Below, piece by piece: positions 42,050 to 50,146 of a DNA stretch of 64,000 nucleotides. The translations under genes and the position numbers were made by a program. The notes below the pieces were generated by a model, which was not told where the DNA came from, searched no databases, and worked only from the letters and a program-made list of their open reading frames with translations. Origin of the DNA: Ornithinicoccus sp045032955 (GTDB lineage: Bacteria > Actinomycetota > Actinomycetes > Actinomycetales > Dermatophilaceae); NCBI RefSeq assembly GCF_045032955.1, contig NZ_JBJFZU010000002.1, forward strand, positions 186,001-250,000. Direction: 5' to 3'. Position 1 is the first letter of the stretch. Every line of letters begins with the position of its first letter.

Positions 42050-43296
42050 GCGGAGGCGGCGGTCGAGCCGGAGAGGCGGTCCACCGCGACGCGGCCGTCC
42101 TGCAGCACCATCCGCAGGTGACGCTCCGGGTGGGCCAGCACGGCGGTGTCGGCGAACGGGTCCGCGTCCACCAGCAGCAGGTCGGCCGTGGCGCCGGGGG
42201 CGACGACCCCGAGCTCCCCCTCGCGACCGAGCAGCTGGGCGCCCACCAGGGTGGCCGAGCGGAGCACCTGCGCAGGGGTCTGCACCTGCCCGCGGATGCG
42301 GAACTCGTCGCTCTGGTGCCGGTGCATGTCACCGAGCAGGTCGGTGCCCAGGGCGATCTTGACCCCGCCCTTGCTCGCCAGGTCCAGCGCGTGCAGGCCC
42401 GCCTCGAGCACGTCCGCGACCTTGGCCTGGCTGGCCGGGGGCAGACCCGCCGCCGCGCCCTCGGAGTGCAGGTACTCGTAGGTGACCAGGGTCGGCACCA
42501 GGAAGGCGTCGTGCTCCAGGAAGAGCTCGACGCTGGAGGCGTCGATGAGGTTGCCGTGCTCGATGCACCGCACGCCGAGCTTCAGCCCGCGGTTCACCGC
42601 GCGGGCGGTGTAGGCGTGCCCGGTGACGTAGCGGTTGGCGTTCTCGGCCTCCTCGACGCAGGCGCGCACCTCCTCGGCGGAGAACTGCAGCGAGTCGACC
42701 CGATCGGTGGGCGAGGCGACGCCGCCGGAGAGCATCAGCTTGACGTGGTCGGCTCCCGTGCGCAGCTGGGCACGGGCGGCCCGGCGGACGTCGGCCACGC
42801 CGTCCACGACGGTGCCGATGTTGGGGCAGCAGGCGTGGTTGTCGAGGACCTGGCGGCCGCTGCCGCGCAGGTCGGCGTGCCCACCGGTCGGGGAGAGGGC
42901 CTTGCCGCCGAAGTGCACCTTCGGGCCGGGCCACAGGCCCTCGGCGACCGCCGCCGCGATCCCGAAGTCGGCTCCGCCCACGTCGCGGACCGTGGTGAAA
43001 CCGCGGTCGAGCATGCCCTTCAGGATCCGGCCGGTCTGGGCCGCCACGTAGAACGGGGAGTCCTCGGCCTGGGCCCCCAGGTCGGCGGTCCCGGCGCTGA
43101 CGTGCACGTGCGCGTCGATCAGCCCGGGCAGCAGGTACTGGCCAGCTGCGTCGATCTCGGTCGCCGACGAGGGCGCGGACAGTCCGGTCCCGACCTCCTG
43201 GATCCGTCCGTCGGAGACGAGGACGTCCTGGACGCTCGCCTCCCCGGTCTCGACGTCACACACGTGGCCGTTGCGCACCAGCAGGGTCCGGGTCAT
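42046..43296 (-). CDS. Amidohydrolase family protein (first of pair)
   Basis: This 416-residue protein starts at ATG 43296. Motifs: YLLPGLIDAHVHVSAG (HxH), RDVGGADFGIAAAVAEG, KLMLSGGVASPTDRVDSLQFS (where a carboxylated Lys sits in relatives), ANRYVTGHAYTARAVNRGLKLGVRCIEHGNL (metal His residues) and KIALGTDLLGDMHRHQSDEF (catalytic Asp). It resembles its downstream neighbour but is not a recent duplicate. It is divergent from the RpiR regulator, with the operator dyad between, so the two hydrolases are probably regulated by it. Confidence 0.9.
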   Translation of the reverse strand: MTRTLLVRNGHVCDVETGEASVQDVLVSDGRIQEVGTGLSAPSSATEIDAAGQYLLPGLIDAHVHVSAGTADLGAQAEDSPFYVAAQTGRILKGMLDRGFTTVRDVGGADFGIAAAVAEGLWPGPKVHFGGKALSPTGGHADLRGSGRQVLDNHACCPNIGTVVDGVADVRRAARAQLRTGADHVKLMLSGGVASPTDRVDSLQFSAEEVRACVEEAENANRYVTGHAYTARAVNRGLKLGVRCIEHGNLIDASSVELFLEHDAFLVPTLVTYEYLHSEGAAAGLPPASQAKVADVLEAGLHALDLASKGGVKIALGTDLLGDMHRHQSDEFRIRGQVQTPAQVLRSATLVGAQLLGREGELGVVAPGATADLLLVDADPFADTAVLAHPERHLRMVLQDGRVAVDRLSGSTAASA

Positions 43297-43357
43297 GGGG
43301 GAAGGATCCTTTCGAGGAGGGGAACGCCCGACATGCTGCCAGCCATCGGGCACTTCA

Positions 43358-43371
43358 GCAATAGATGTTGC
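43358..43371. promoter_or_regulatory. RpiR-type operator, copy 1
   Basis: GCAATAGATGTTGC, a GCAA-N6-TTGC dyad, lies between the divergent amidohydrolase operon and the rpiR-like gene, 11 bases before the regulator's ATG. The same sequence, 13 of 14 identical on the other strand, recurs at 44253-44266. Confidence 0.75.
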
Positions 43372-43382
43372 AGTATGTCGTC

Positions 43383-44243
43383 ATGACGAGTGTGGAGTCG
43401 CTGCCGGCGTGGGTGCGGCAGCGGGTGGGGGACAGACGGGTCGGCCGCGGCATCGAGCGGGTGCTGGGGGCGCTGGCCACCCAGCCGCGGCAGATGTCCT
43501 TCGCCAGCGCCGCGGAGGCGGCGTCGCTGTCCGGGGTGAACGCGGCCACCGTGGTGCGCGCGGCCCAGCTGCTGGGCTTCAGCGGCTGGCCGGCGCTGCG
43601 CTCGGAGATGCGCTCGCGCTACCTGTCCCGGCTGTCCGCCTCCCAGGTGCTCTCCGAGCACCCGACCGACGGTGCCGGGCCGGCGGTGTCCACCCTCCGC
43701 CGGGACGCCCAGAACCTGCAGGACCTGTCCCTGCTGCTGGACGAGGAGCAGGTGCGCCGGGTCGCCGGGCTGATCGCCGCGGCCCGGGCGACGCTGGTGC
43801 TGGGGTCGGGCAGCTTCGCCGGCCCGGGGCTGCAGCTGGCCCACTTGGCGCAGACCATCGGGCACGACGTGCGGCTCCAGCGGGTGGGCGGGACGGCCCT
43901 GGTGAACGCGGTCTCGCTGCTGAGCCCGGGCGACTGCCTGGTGGTGCTGCACCTGTGGCGCTCGCCCTGGGAGATCCTCACCGCGATGCGGATCGCCGCC
44001 GGCGCGGGGGTGCACGTGGTGGTGGTCAGCGACCAGGCCAGGGCCGACCTGCAGGAGGTCGCCCACGAGCTGCTGCCGGTGCCCAGCGAGGGCGCCAGCA
44101 TGTTCCCCTCGCTGGTCGCGGCGACCTGCGTGGTGCAGGCCGTGGTGGCCTCGTTGGTCGCCCTGGACCCGGCGGCGGCCGCGGCCGCCTCGGACCGCAC
44201 GGAGCGGCGCTGGGCCGAGATGGGACTCTTCCCCGACCCCTGA
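43383..44243 (+). CDS. MurR/RpiR family transcriptional regulator
   Basis: This 286-residue regulator starts at ATG 43383; the upstream ATG at 43365 lies inside the operator. The N-terminal HTH_6 domain (residues about 1-80) includes MSFASAAEAASLSGVNAATVVRAAQLLGFSGWPALRSEM with the recognition helix AATVVRAAQLLGF. The C-terminal SIS domain has ATLVLGSGSFAGPGLQLAHLAQTIGHDV and CLVVLHLWRSPWEILTAM, VVVSDQARADLQ, which normally bind a phosphosugar. Two dyads bracket the gene. The neighbours are hydrolases and a symporter, not sugar genes, so the effector may be different. Confidence 0.92.
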   Translation: MTSVESLPAWVRQRVGDRRVGRGIERVLGALATQPRQMSFASAAEAASLSGVNAATVVRAAQLLGFSGWPALRSEMRSRYLSRLSASQVLSEHPTDGAGPAVSTLRRDAQNLQDLSLLLDEEQVRRVAGLIAAARATLVLGSGSFAGPGLQLAHLAQTIGHDVRLQRVGGTALVNAVSLLSPGDCLVVLHLWRSPWEILTAMRIAAGAGVHVVVVSDQARADLQEVAHELLPVPSEGASMFPSLVAATCVVQAVVASLVALDPAAAAAASDRTERRWAEMGLFPDP

Positions 44244-44252
44244 ACGAATATT

Positions 44253-44266
44253 GCAACAACTATTGC
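44253..44266. promoter_or_regulatory. RpiR-type operator, copy 2
   Basis: On the minus strand it reads GCAATAGTTGTTGC, nearly identical to copy 1. Extended it is TTGCAACAACTATTGCAA (44251-44268). It starts 10 bases after the regulator stop and about 80 bases before the symporter start, so the symporter-HAD operon probably has its own RpiR-controlled promoter. Confidence 0.75.
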
Positions 44267-44344
44267 AATACTCCGGCCGATCCGCTGTGATGGGAGTCGG
44301 TGGGTCCCTGCCACCGGTTCCTCATCCCCTGTCTCGGAGGTCCC

Positions 44345-45835
44345 ATGCAGACCGTGCACGTGACGATCCTGGTGGTCTACCTGGCGCTGATGGTCGGTAT
44401 CGGCCTGTGGTTCAGCCGGGCCAAGGCCGTCTCCACGGCGGACGACTACGTCTTCGCCGGCCGCAACCTGCCCCGCCCGGTGATGATCGGCACCCTGCTG
44501 GCCACCTGGGTCGGCTCGGGCACCATCATCGGCGGTGCCAGCTTCGCCTACAGCTACGGGCCGCTGGCCTCGATCTTCTTCATGGCCGGCACCCCGGTCG
44601 GCATCGTCGTCCTCTACTTCATCGCCAAGCGGGTCCGGCGCTACTCCACCTTCACCGTGCCCGAGCTGCTGGAACGCCGCTACGGCCTGGGGGTGCGGGT
44701 GATCGCCGCGATCATCACCGTGCTCGCCTACACCGGGATCACGGCATACCAGTTCACCGGCGGTGGCTACATCATCAGCGTGATCACCCCGCTGGACCCG
44801 CAGGCAGGGGCCATCGTGGTGGCGCTGCTGGTGACCTTCCTGGCCTTCGGTGGCGGGCTCAAGTCGGTGGCCTGGAGCGACTTCCTGTCGGCGCTGGTGA
44901 TCGTGCTGGTGCTGATGACCGCGCTGCCGCTGATCATCGGCGGGGACATCGGCGGCGTCGGGCAGTACTGGGACGGGATGCCGGAGACCCACCGCACCCT
45001 CAGCGGCGGGCTGCTGCCGCTGCAGCTGCTCGGCTACTTCCTGCCGCTCTTCCTGCTGATCCTCGCCGACCAGAACATGTACCAGCGGCTCGGCGCCGCG
45101 CCGACCGAGAACGCGGCCCGCAACGCCACCGCGGGCTTCTTCCTCACCAGTTTCCTGGTGACCGTGCCGGTCGCCCTGCTGGGCTCCGCCGCCGTGGTGC
45201 TGCTGCCGGAGATCCAGCCCGACACCGCGATCCTGTCGTTGGCCGGGGAGGCCTACCTGCCGGCGATCATGGGTGGCCTGCTGCTGGCCGGTGCGCTCGC
45301 CTTCATCATCACCACCGGGTCCTCGTTCCTGCTCTCCGGTGCCGGCAACGTCGTCTACGACGTCAGCCAGCGGATGCTCGGCGTCGAGATGGACGACCGG
45401 CGCCGCCTCTGGGTTCACCGCGGCGCGGTGCTCGTCATCGGGGTCGTCGCCTACGTCCTGGGGCGGTTCTTCCCGACCGTGCTGGAGCTGCAGATGTACT
45501 CCTACACCGTCTACGGGGTGGCGATCGCCCCGCCGGTGCTGGCGATCTTCTTCTGGAGCCGGGCCAGCAAGGCGGGTGCACTCACCAGCATGCTGCTCGG
45601 TGTCGTGGTCACCATCACCTGGGAGCAGCTGGGTCAGCCCTTCGGCCTGAACTCCGTCCTCATCTCGCTGCCGGTGGCGCTGGTCAGCCTGGTGCTGGTG
45701 AGCCTCGCGCTGCCGGACCGGACCCGGCGCTCGCTCGACGGGCCTGACGGGCCCGGCGGAGCGGACGGTGCCGCTGCGAGCGGCGCGAACGACACCGGCC
45801 CGGCCACCGGCCGGACCGGGACGCAGGAGGCCTGA
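44345..45835 (+). CDS. Sodium:solute symporter (SSS family)
   Basis: This 496-residue transporter has about 13 membrane helices. SSS signatures are DYVFAGRNLPRPVMIGTLLATWVGSGTIIGGASFAY (sodium and substrate site of helix 1), GITAYQFTGGGYIISVI, FGGGLKSVAWSDFLSALV (consensus GG(L/M)xxVxxTDxxQ-like) and LADQNMYQRLGAA. The start ATG 44345 follows CGGAGG by 4 bases. Its C-tail (about 465-496) is Gly/Asp-rich. It imports a small organic solute with sodium. Under the RpiR dyad, it probably delivers the substrate of the two amidohydrolases. Confidence 0.92.
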   Translation: MQTVHVTILVVYLALMVGIGLWFSRAKAVSTADDYVFAGRNLPRPVMIGTLLATWVGSGTIIGGASFAYSYGPLASIFFMAGTPVGIVVLYFIAKRVRRYSTFTVPELLERRYGLGVRVIAAIITVLAYTGITAYQFTGGGYIISVITPLDPQAGAIVVALLVTFLAFGGGLKSVAWSDFLSALVIVLVLMTALPLIIGGDIGGVGQYWDGMPETHRTLSGGLLPLQLLGYFLPLFLLILADQNMYQRLGAAPTENAARNATAGFFLTSFLVTVPVALLGSAAVVLLPEIQPDTAILSLAGEAYLPAIMGGLLLAGALAFIITTGSSFLLSGAGNVVYDVSQRMLGVEMDDRRRLWVHRGAVLVIGVVAYVLGRFFPTVLELQMYSYTVYGVAIAPPVLAIFFWSRASKAGALTSMLLGVVVTITWEQLGQPFGLNSVLISLPVALVSLVLVSLALPDRTRRSLDGPDGPGGADGAAASGANDTGPATGRTGTQEA

Positions 45836-45836
45836 G

Positions 45837-46559
45837 ATGGACCTGAGGGCATACCGGGCACTGAGCTTCGACGTCTACGGGACGCTGATCGACTGGGAGG
45901 GCGGGATCGCCGCCGTGCTGGCTCCGTGGGCCCGCGAGGTCGGGCTGGGGCTGAGCGAGGAGGAGCTGCTGCTGGCGTATGCCGACAACGAGGCGGCGGT
46001 GGAGCGCGAGCTTCCCGACCGGCTCTACCCGGAGGTGCTCGCCGAGGCGTTCCGGCGTACCGGGACGGTCCTGGGTCGACCGGTCGGCGAGGAGTGGGCG
46101 CAGCAGCTGGGGGCCTCGGTCCCGGACTGGCCCGCGTTCGACGACTCGGCCGACGCGCTCGCCCAGCTGGCCCGGCACTACCGGCTCATCATCCTGTCCA
46201 ACGTGGACCGGGCCGGCTTCGCAGCCAGCAACCTGCGGCTGCAGGCAGACCTGGCGGCCGTCGTCACCGCCGAGGACGTCGGGGCCTACAAGCCCGCCGA
46301 CGCGCACTTCCTCGCGCTGGACGGCACCCTGGCGGACCTGGGCGTCGAGCGGGGGCAGCTGCTGCACGTGGCGCAGAGCCTCTTCCACGACCACGTGCCC
46401 GCCCGCCGGCACGGGCTGGACTCGGTCTGGGTCAACAGGCGCCACGACCGGCCCGGATGGGGCGCCACCCCGGAGCCGGCCGAGGAGTTCGGCTACCTGG
46501 CCGAGTACCCCTCGATGGCGGCCTTCGCAGAGGCCGTGCGGGAGGCGTGGGGCGACTGA
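45837..46559 (+). CDS. HAD hydrolase, haloacid-dehalogenase type II like
   Basis: This 240-residue HAD-superfamily protein starts one base after the symporter stop, with AGGAGG upstream. Motif I is SFDVYGTLIDW (nucleophile Asp12), motif II LIILSNVDRAGF, motif III EDVGAYKPADAHF (Lys), and motif IV resembles HVAQSLFHDHVPARRHGLDSVWV. The cap layout and FDVYGTL motif fit type II haloacid dehalogenases, which replace halide on 2-haloacids by hydroxyl, or related phosphatases. It is in operon with the symporter. Confidence 0.88.
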   Translation: MDLRAYRALSFDVYGTLIDWEGGIAAVLAPWAREVGLGLSEEELLLAYADNEAAVERELPDRLYPEVLAEAFRRTGTVLGRPVGEEWAQQLGASVPDWPAFDDSADALAQLARHYRLIILSNVDRAGFAASNLRLQADLAAVVTAEDVGAYKPADAHFLALDGTLADLGVERGQLLHVAQSLFHDHVPARRHGLDSVWVNRRHDRPGWGATPEPAEEFGYLAEYPSMAAFAEAVREAWGD

Positions 46560-46590
46560 GTCCCCCGTGAGCCGCATGTCCTGATCCCTC

Positions 46591-46660
46591 CCCTGTGCGG
46601 GAACGGTGTGTCACGTCCGTCGCCCCTGTCACGGATGTGACACACCGTTCCGGCACAGGG
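46591..46660. repeat. 70-bp inverted-repeat element, copy 1
   Basis: Arms of 30 bases (46591-46620 and 46631-46660) match at 28 positions around a 10-base loop. Arm core is GGAACGGTGTGTCAC. A close relative lies at 48475-48540; the two flank the DGPF/ECF42 gene pair. It lies 31 bases after the HAD stop and could act as terminator or extruded hairpin. Confidence 0.85.
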
Positions 46661-46723
46661 GTGTTGGCTCACCGGGCTCGGAGCGCCCCGCCACCCCCGG
46701 GCTTAGGGTGGTCGGGGCAGGCG

Positions 46724-46750
46724 TGTCGAGATCCCGGGGGCGGCTCCGAC
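46724..46750 (+). promoter_or_regulatory. ECF42-type promoter for the DGPF/sigma pair
   Basis: TGTCGA (46724-46729), a 17-base gap and CGAC (46747-46750) match the TGTCGA / CGA-type motif reported for ECF42 targets as I recall it. It lies 52 bases upstream of the DGPF start, implying autoregulation. Confidence 0.6.
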
Positions 46751-46801
46751 GTCCCCGTGAGCGGCCGCACCGGACGGCCGACGGACCGAAGGAGAGTCTC
46801 G

Positions 46802-47194
46802 GTGAAGTACGTCATCCTCATCCAGTCCAACCCCCAGCCCTGGGGGCACCCGACCGCGGACTTCCTCCCGGCATACCAGGACCAGCCTCAGGAGGTCCGT
46901 GACCGGCTCAACGGCGACTTCGAGGCCATGCTGACCACCCTCGGCGAGGCCGGTGAGCTGGTCGGCGGCGAGGCGCTCGGCGACCCCGCCGCCTCCCGGC
47001 TGTTCCGCTGGAGCGAGGGCGAGCCGGTGGTCACCGACGGCCCGTACGCCGAGGGCAAGGAGCACCTCGCGGGGTTCTTCCTCATCGATGTCGAGTCTCA
47101 CCAGCGGGCCGAGGAGATCGCCAGGGCCTTCAGCGGCCCCGGGGAGACGGTCGAGCTCCGGCCGGTGATGGGTGGCGGTGGTGACGCCGGCTGA
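46802..47194 (+). CDS. YCII/DGPF-domain protein
   Basis: This 130-residue protein has a GTG start at 46802 with GAAGGAGAG 8 bases upstream. The DGPF motif appears as TDGPYAEGKEHLAGFFLIDVES (about 80-101), typical of YCII-related proteins. AMLTTLGEAGELVGGEALGDPA precedes it, and RAEEIARAFSGPGETVELRPVM closes the ferredoxin-like fold. DGPF proteins are encoded next to ECF42 sigma factors in actinobacteria; their chemistry is unknown. It overlaps the sigma gene. Confidence 0.93.
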   Translation: MKYVILIQSNPQPWGHPTADFLPAYQDQPQEVRDRLNGDFEAMLTTLGEAGELVGGEALGDPAASRLFRWSEGEPVVTDGPYAEGKEHLAGFFLIDVESHQRAEEIARAFSGPGETVELRPVMGGGGDAG

Positions 47195-48446
47195 GTTGCC
47201 GGACGAGGGCCTGTGGCGGGCCGAGCTCCCGCAGGTCCTCGCCGCCCTGCGGCGCCGCTACGGCGACCGTCCGGAGGTGGAGGACGCCGCCCAGCAGGCG
47301 CTCGCCGCCGCCGCCGAGCAGTGGCCGGCGGAAGGCATACCGCACCGGCCCCGCGGCTGGCTGATCACGGTGGCCTCCCGGCGCCTGGTGGACCAGCTGC
47401 GGGCCGACGAGGCGCGGCGCTCCCGGGAGGAGCTGGTGGCCCGGCAGGAGCACGCCCTGCACGGGGGTATGACGTCGGCCCCGGACGAGGCGCCGGGCAC
47501 CCCGGCGGTGGTCGCCGACGACACGGTGGGGCTGATGCTGCGCTGTGCCCACCCGGCGCTGACCCCCGGCTCCCGGGTGGCGCTGACGTTGCGGGCGGTG
47601 GGTGGGCTGAGCACCGCCCAGGTCGCCGCGGGCTTCCTGGTGCCGGAGGCGACCATGGCGCAGCGGATCAGCAGGGCACGGGCGACGCTGCGCTCGTCGG
47701 GGGCCACCTTCGGGATGCCGACCGAGGAGGAGGTGCCGGAGCGCCTGGCGGCGGTCCGGCACGTGGTGTCCCTGGTCTTCACCGAGGGACACCAGGGGAG
47801 CGTGGGTGACGCGGTGGTGGGGCAGGCCTTCGTGGAGGAGGCGGTGCGCTGCGCGCGGGTCCTGCACCGGGCGGTCCCCGAGGACCCCGAGAGCGCCGGT
47901 CTGCTGGCGCTGCTGCTGCTCACGCACGCCCGGACCCCGGCCCGCGTCGACGCCCACGGCGACCTGGTGCCGCTCGCCGAGCAGGACCGGTCGCTCTGGG
48001 ACCGGCGGCTCGTGGGTGAGGGCGTGGAGCTGCTGGAGCGGGCGCTGCCCCGCGGGGAGGTGGGACCGTTCCAGCTGCAGGCCGCCATCGCGGCCGTGCA
48101 CGCCGAGGCGCCGTCCGCCGCCGCGACGGACTGGGCGCAGATCCACCTGCTCTACCGGATGCTCGACCACCGGGCGCCCTCCGCCGCCGTCACCCTCGGC
48201 CTGGCGACGGCGGTCGCGGAGGTGCACGGCGCACGTGCCGGCCTGGCGGCCCTGGAGGGTGTGCAGGACCGCCGTTGGCACCGGCCGCACGCGGTGCGTG
48301 GACACCTGCTCGCCCGGGACGGCCGGCCCGCGGAGGCCCGGGAGGCGTTCGCGACCGCGGCCCGGCTGACCCGGAGCATCCCGGAGCAGCGCTACCTGGG
48401 CCGGCTCGCCGCCGAGCTGGACGGCGCCGACGACGGAGGCACGTGA
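47172..48446 (+). CDS. ECF42-group RNA polymerase sigma factor
   Basis: This is a 424-residue sigma factor of the DUF6596-containing ECF group. Region 2 is short: RPEVEDAAQQALAAAAEQWPAEGIPHRPRGWLITVASRRLVDQLRAD. Region 4 is RVALTLRAVGGLSTAQVAAGFLVPEATMAQRISRARATLR. A 240-residue C-terminal extension (SnoaL/TPR-like helices) is diagnostic of ECF42. No anti-sigma gene is nearby. The start is GTG at 47172, 47178 or 47181; each lies inside the DGPF 3' end, so expression is coupled. Confidence 0.92.
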   Translation: MAVVTPAELPDEGLWRAELPQVLAALRRRYGDRPEVEDAAQQALAAAAEQWPAEGIPHRPRGWLITVASRRLVDQLRADEARRSREELVARQEHALHGGMTSAPDEAPGTPAVVADDTVGLMLRCAHPALTPGSRVALTLRAVGGLSTAQVAAGFLVPEATMAQRISRARATLRSSGATFGMPTEEEVPERLAAVRHVVSLVFTEGHQGSVGDAVVGQAFVEEAVRCARVLHRAVPEDPESAGLLALLLLTHARTPARVDAHGDLVPLAEQDRSLWDRRLVGEGVELLERALPRGEVGPFQLQAAIAAVHAEAPSAAATDWAQIHLLYRMLDHRAPSAAVTLGLATAVAEVHGARAGLAALEGVQDRRWHRPHAVRGHLLARDGRPAEAREAFATAARLTRSIPEQRYLGRLAAELDGADDGGT

Positions 48447-48474
48447 TCCCCGTGGCCGCCGTGAGCGCCGATGC

Positions 48475-48540
48475 CTGTGCAAGAACGGTGTGACACATCC
48501 GTCGCCCTAGCGACGGATGTGTCACACCGTTTCGGCACAC
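48475..48540. repeat. 66-bp inverted-repeat element, copy 2
   Basis: Arms 48475-48504 and 48511-48540 match at 26 of 30 positions with loop CCCTAG. The core, AACGGTGTGACACATCCGTC, closely matches copy 1. It fills the gap between the convergent sigma and SRPBCC genes, where it may terminate both. Confidence 0.85.
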
Positions 48541-48547
48541 GGATGGC

Positions 48548-49036
48548 TCAGGACGCCGCGAGGAAGGCGTCGATCTGGGCCATCGCCTCCCGGGAGCCCT
48601 CCTCCATCCCCATGTCGAGCACCTGCTGCAGGGCCTCCTGGCTCGCATAGGTGGAGGTGTAGACGGCCCGGGTCCCGCCCTCGACCGGAGTGAACGCGTA
48701 GACGTTGACCGAGACCGGCATCGAGTCGACCGGGGTGAAGCTCTCGTCGGCGAAGGCGTCCTCGAAGGCGAAGCGCTCCGGCTCCTGCACCTCGGTGATC
48801 CGCATGAGGCCGCAGAACTTCTCGCCCTCGGGGCTGGTCATGAAGTAGTGCGTGGTGGCACCGGGGCGCAGCTCGTGCCGCACGAAGGTCGCCGGGTAGG
48901 TGGGCGGTCCGAACACCTTCTCCAGCTGGCGCGGGTCGGCATACATCTCCCAGATGCGCTCCACCGGTGCCGCGAACTCCGCGGTGATGGTGAGGCTGAG
49001 GTTCTCGGGGTCCTTGGTGATGTCGGTGACGGGCAT
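48548..49036 (-). CDS. SRPBCC/AHSA1-domain protein
   Basis: This 162-residue START/AHSA1-like protein has LSLTITAEFAAPVERIWEMYADPRQLEKVFGPPTYPATF at the N-terminus and a C-terminal helix EALQQVLDMGMEEGSREAMAQIDAFLA, the typical lid. These bind hydrophobic ligands. It is encoded one base after an ArsR-family regulator with which it forms a two-gene operon, an arrangement common in actinobacteria. Confidence 0.92.
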   Translation of the reverse strand: MPVTDITKDPENLSLTITAEFAAPVERIWEMYADPRQLEKVFGPPTYPATFVRHELRPGATTHYFMTSPEGEKFCGLMRITEVQEPERFAFEDAFADESFTPVDSMPVSVNVYAFTPVEGGTRAVYTSTYASQEALQQVLDMGMEEGSREAMAQIDAFLAAS

Positions 49037-49037
49037 G

Positions 49038-49370
49038 TCAGCTCTCCTTGATCAGTGCGTCGATGCGGTCGATGTGACCGCGCCAGTGCTGCTCGAGCTC
49101 CTCGAGCAGGGTGGAGACGGAGCGCACGGCGGTGAGGTCGCCGCTGGCCAGCTGCTCGCGGCCACGTCGCCGCTTGGTCAGCAGTCCTGCCTGCTCCAGG
49201 ACGGCGACGTGCTTCTGGACCGCCGCGAAGCTCATCTCGTAGCTCGCCGCCAGCACCGAGATCGAGTGCTCCCCGGCCAGCACCCGGCGCAGGATGTCGC
49301 GTCGGGTGCGGTCGGCCAGCGCGCGGAACAGGGCGTCAGCCCTGTCCTCGTCCTCGGTCGTCCTGTCCAT
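49038..49370 (-). CDS. ArsR-family transcriptional regulator
   Basis: This is a 110-residue winged-helix repressor. FRALADRTRRDILRRVLAGEHSISVLAASYEMSFAAVQKHVAVLEQAGLLTKRRRGRE has the ArsR layout, with SFAAVQKHVAVLEQAG as recognition helix. No metal-binding Cys pair is present, as is usual for the SRPBCC-linked subgroup. The perfect dyad at 49379-49400 is just upstream of its ATG 49370, indicating autorepression. Confidence 0.93.
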   Translation of the reverse strand: MDRTTEDEDRADALFRALADRTRRDILRRVLAGEHSISVLAASYEMSFAAVQKHVAVLEQAGLLTKRRRGREQLASGDLTAVRSVSTLLEELEQHWRGHIDRIDALIKES

Positions 49371-49378
49371 CTGCACAA

Positions 49379-49400
49379 CATACAACCATTTAGTTGTATG
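49379..49400 (-). promoter_or_regulatory. ArsR operator, perfect 8-bp dyad
   Basis: CATACAAC (49379-49386) and GTTGTATG (49393-49400) are perfect inverted arms with 6 bases between them, 9 bases upstream of the regulator ATG. ArsR/SRPBCC operons usually carry such an ACAAC-N-GTTGT site. Confidence 0.85.
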
Positions 49401-49507
49401 AGGCAAGAGGTCACCGTGGACGTCGGACCGTGACGACCGAGGCTCCACGTGGCAACCGGGTGCGGGCCGGGCGCGACGTGCCGGACCGGTGCGGATAGCG
49501 TCGAGCC

Positions 49508-50077
49508 ATGAGCGAGCTCCCCAGACTGGCCGTCGTCATCGCCTCCACCCGACCCGAGCGCATCGGCCCTACGATCGCCCGGTGGGTGCACGCCGGGGCG
49601 CAGGGCCGCGACGACGCGACCGTGGACCTGATCGACCTCGCCGACCACGACCTGCCCAACCTGGCCGAGCCGGAGCCGGCCTCCAGCGGCAACTACACCC
49701 GCCCGGGGACCAAGGCCTGGGCCGAGCTTGTCGCGGGCTACGACGGCTTCGTCTTCGTCACCCCGGAGTACAACCGCAGCATCCCCGGGTCCCTCAAGAA
49801 CGCCCTCGACTACCTCTACGCGGAGTGGAACGACAAGGCCGCGGGGATCGTCTGCTACGGCTCCTCCGGCGGTCTGCGTGCGGCCGAACAGCTTAAGACC
49901 ACGCTCTCCGAGCTGCAGATCGCCACCGTCCGGGCCCAGGTGTCGGTCTCGATCTTCGACGACATGCGCGACTTCACCAAGCTCGACCTGCGCGACTTCC
50001 AGGAGAAGAACCTGGCCGAGATGCTGCGCCAGACGGCCCGCTGGGCCGGTGCCCTGCGCCCGCTGCGGCAGGGCTGA
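49508..50077 (+). CDS. NADPH-dependent FMN reductase
   Basis: This 189-residue flavodoxin-fold reductase shows VVIASTRPERIGPTIARWV (FMN phosphate loop), LPNLAEPEPASSGNYTRPGTKAW, and DGFVFVTPEYNRSIPGSLKNALDYLYAEWNDKAAGIVCYGSSGGLRAAEQL, the family's PEYN motif and flavin loop. It reduces FMN, quinones or azo compounds with NADPH. Monocistronic; the start ATG 49508 has a weak ribosome site. Confidence 0.93.
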   Translation: MSELPRLAVVIASTRPERIGPTIARWVHAGAQGRDDATVDLIDLADHDLPNLAEPEPASSGNYTRPGTKAWAELVAGYDGFVFVTPEYNRSIPGSLKNALDYLYAEWNDKAAGIVCYGSSGGLRAAEQLKTTLSELQIATVRAQVSVSIFDDMRDFTKLDLRDFQEKNLAEMLRQTARWAGALRPLRQG

Positions 50078-50146
50078 TCCGCGCCGACGAGGAGTGGCTC
50101 GGGACCAGGCCTTGCCGAGCGGTGCGGTGACTGCTTGCATGACCCC

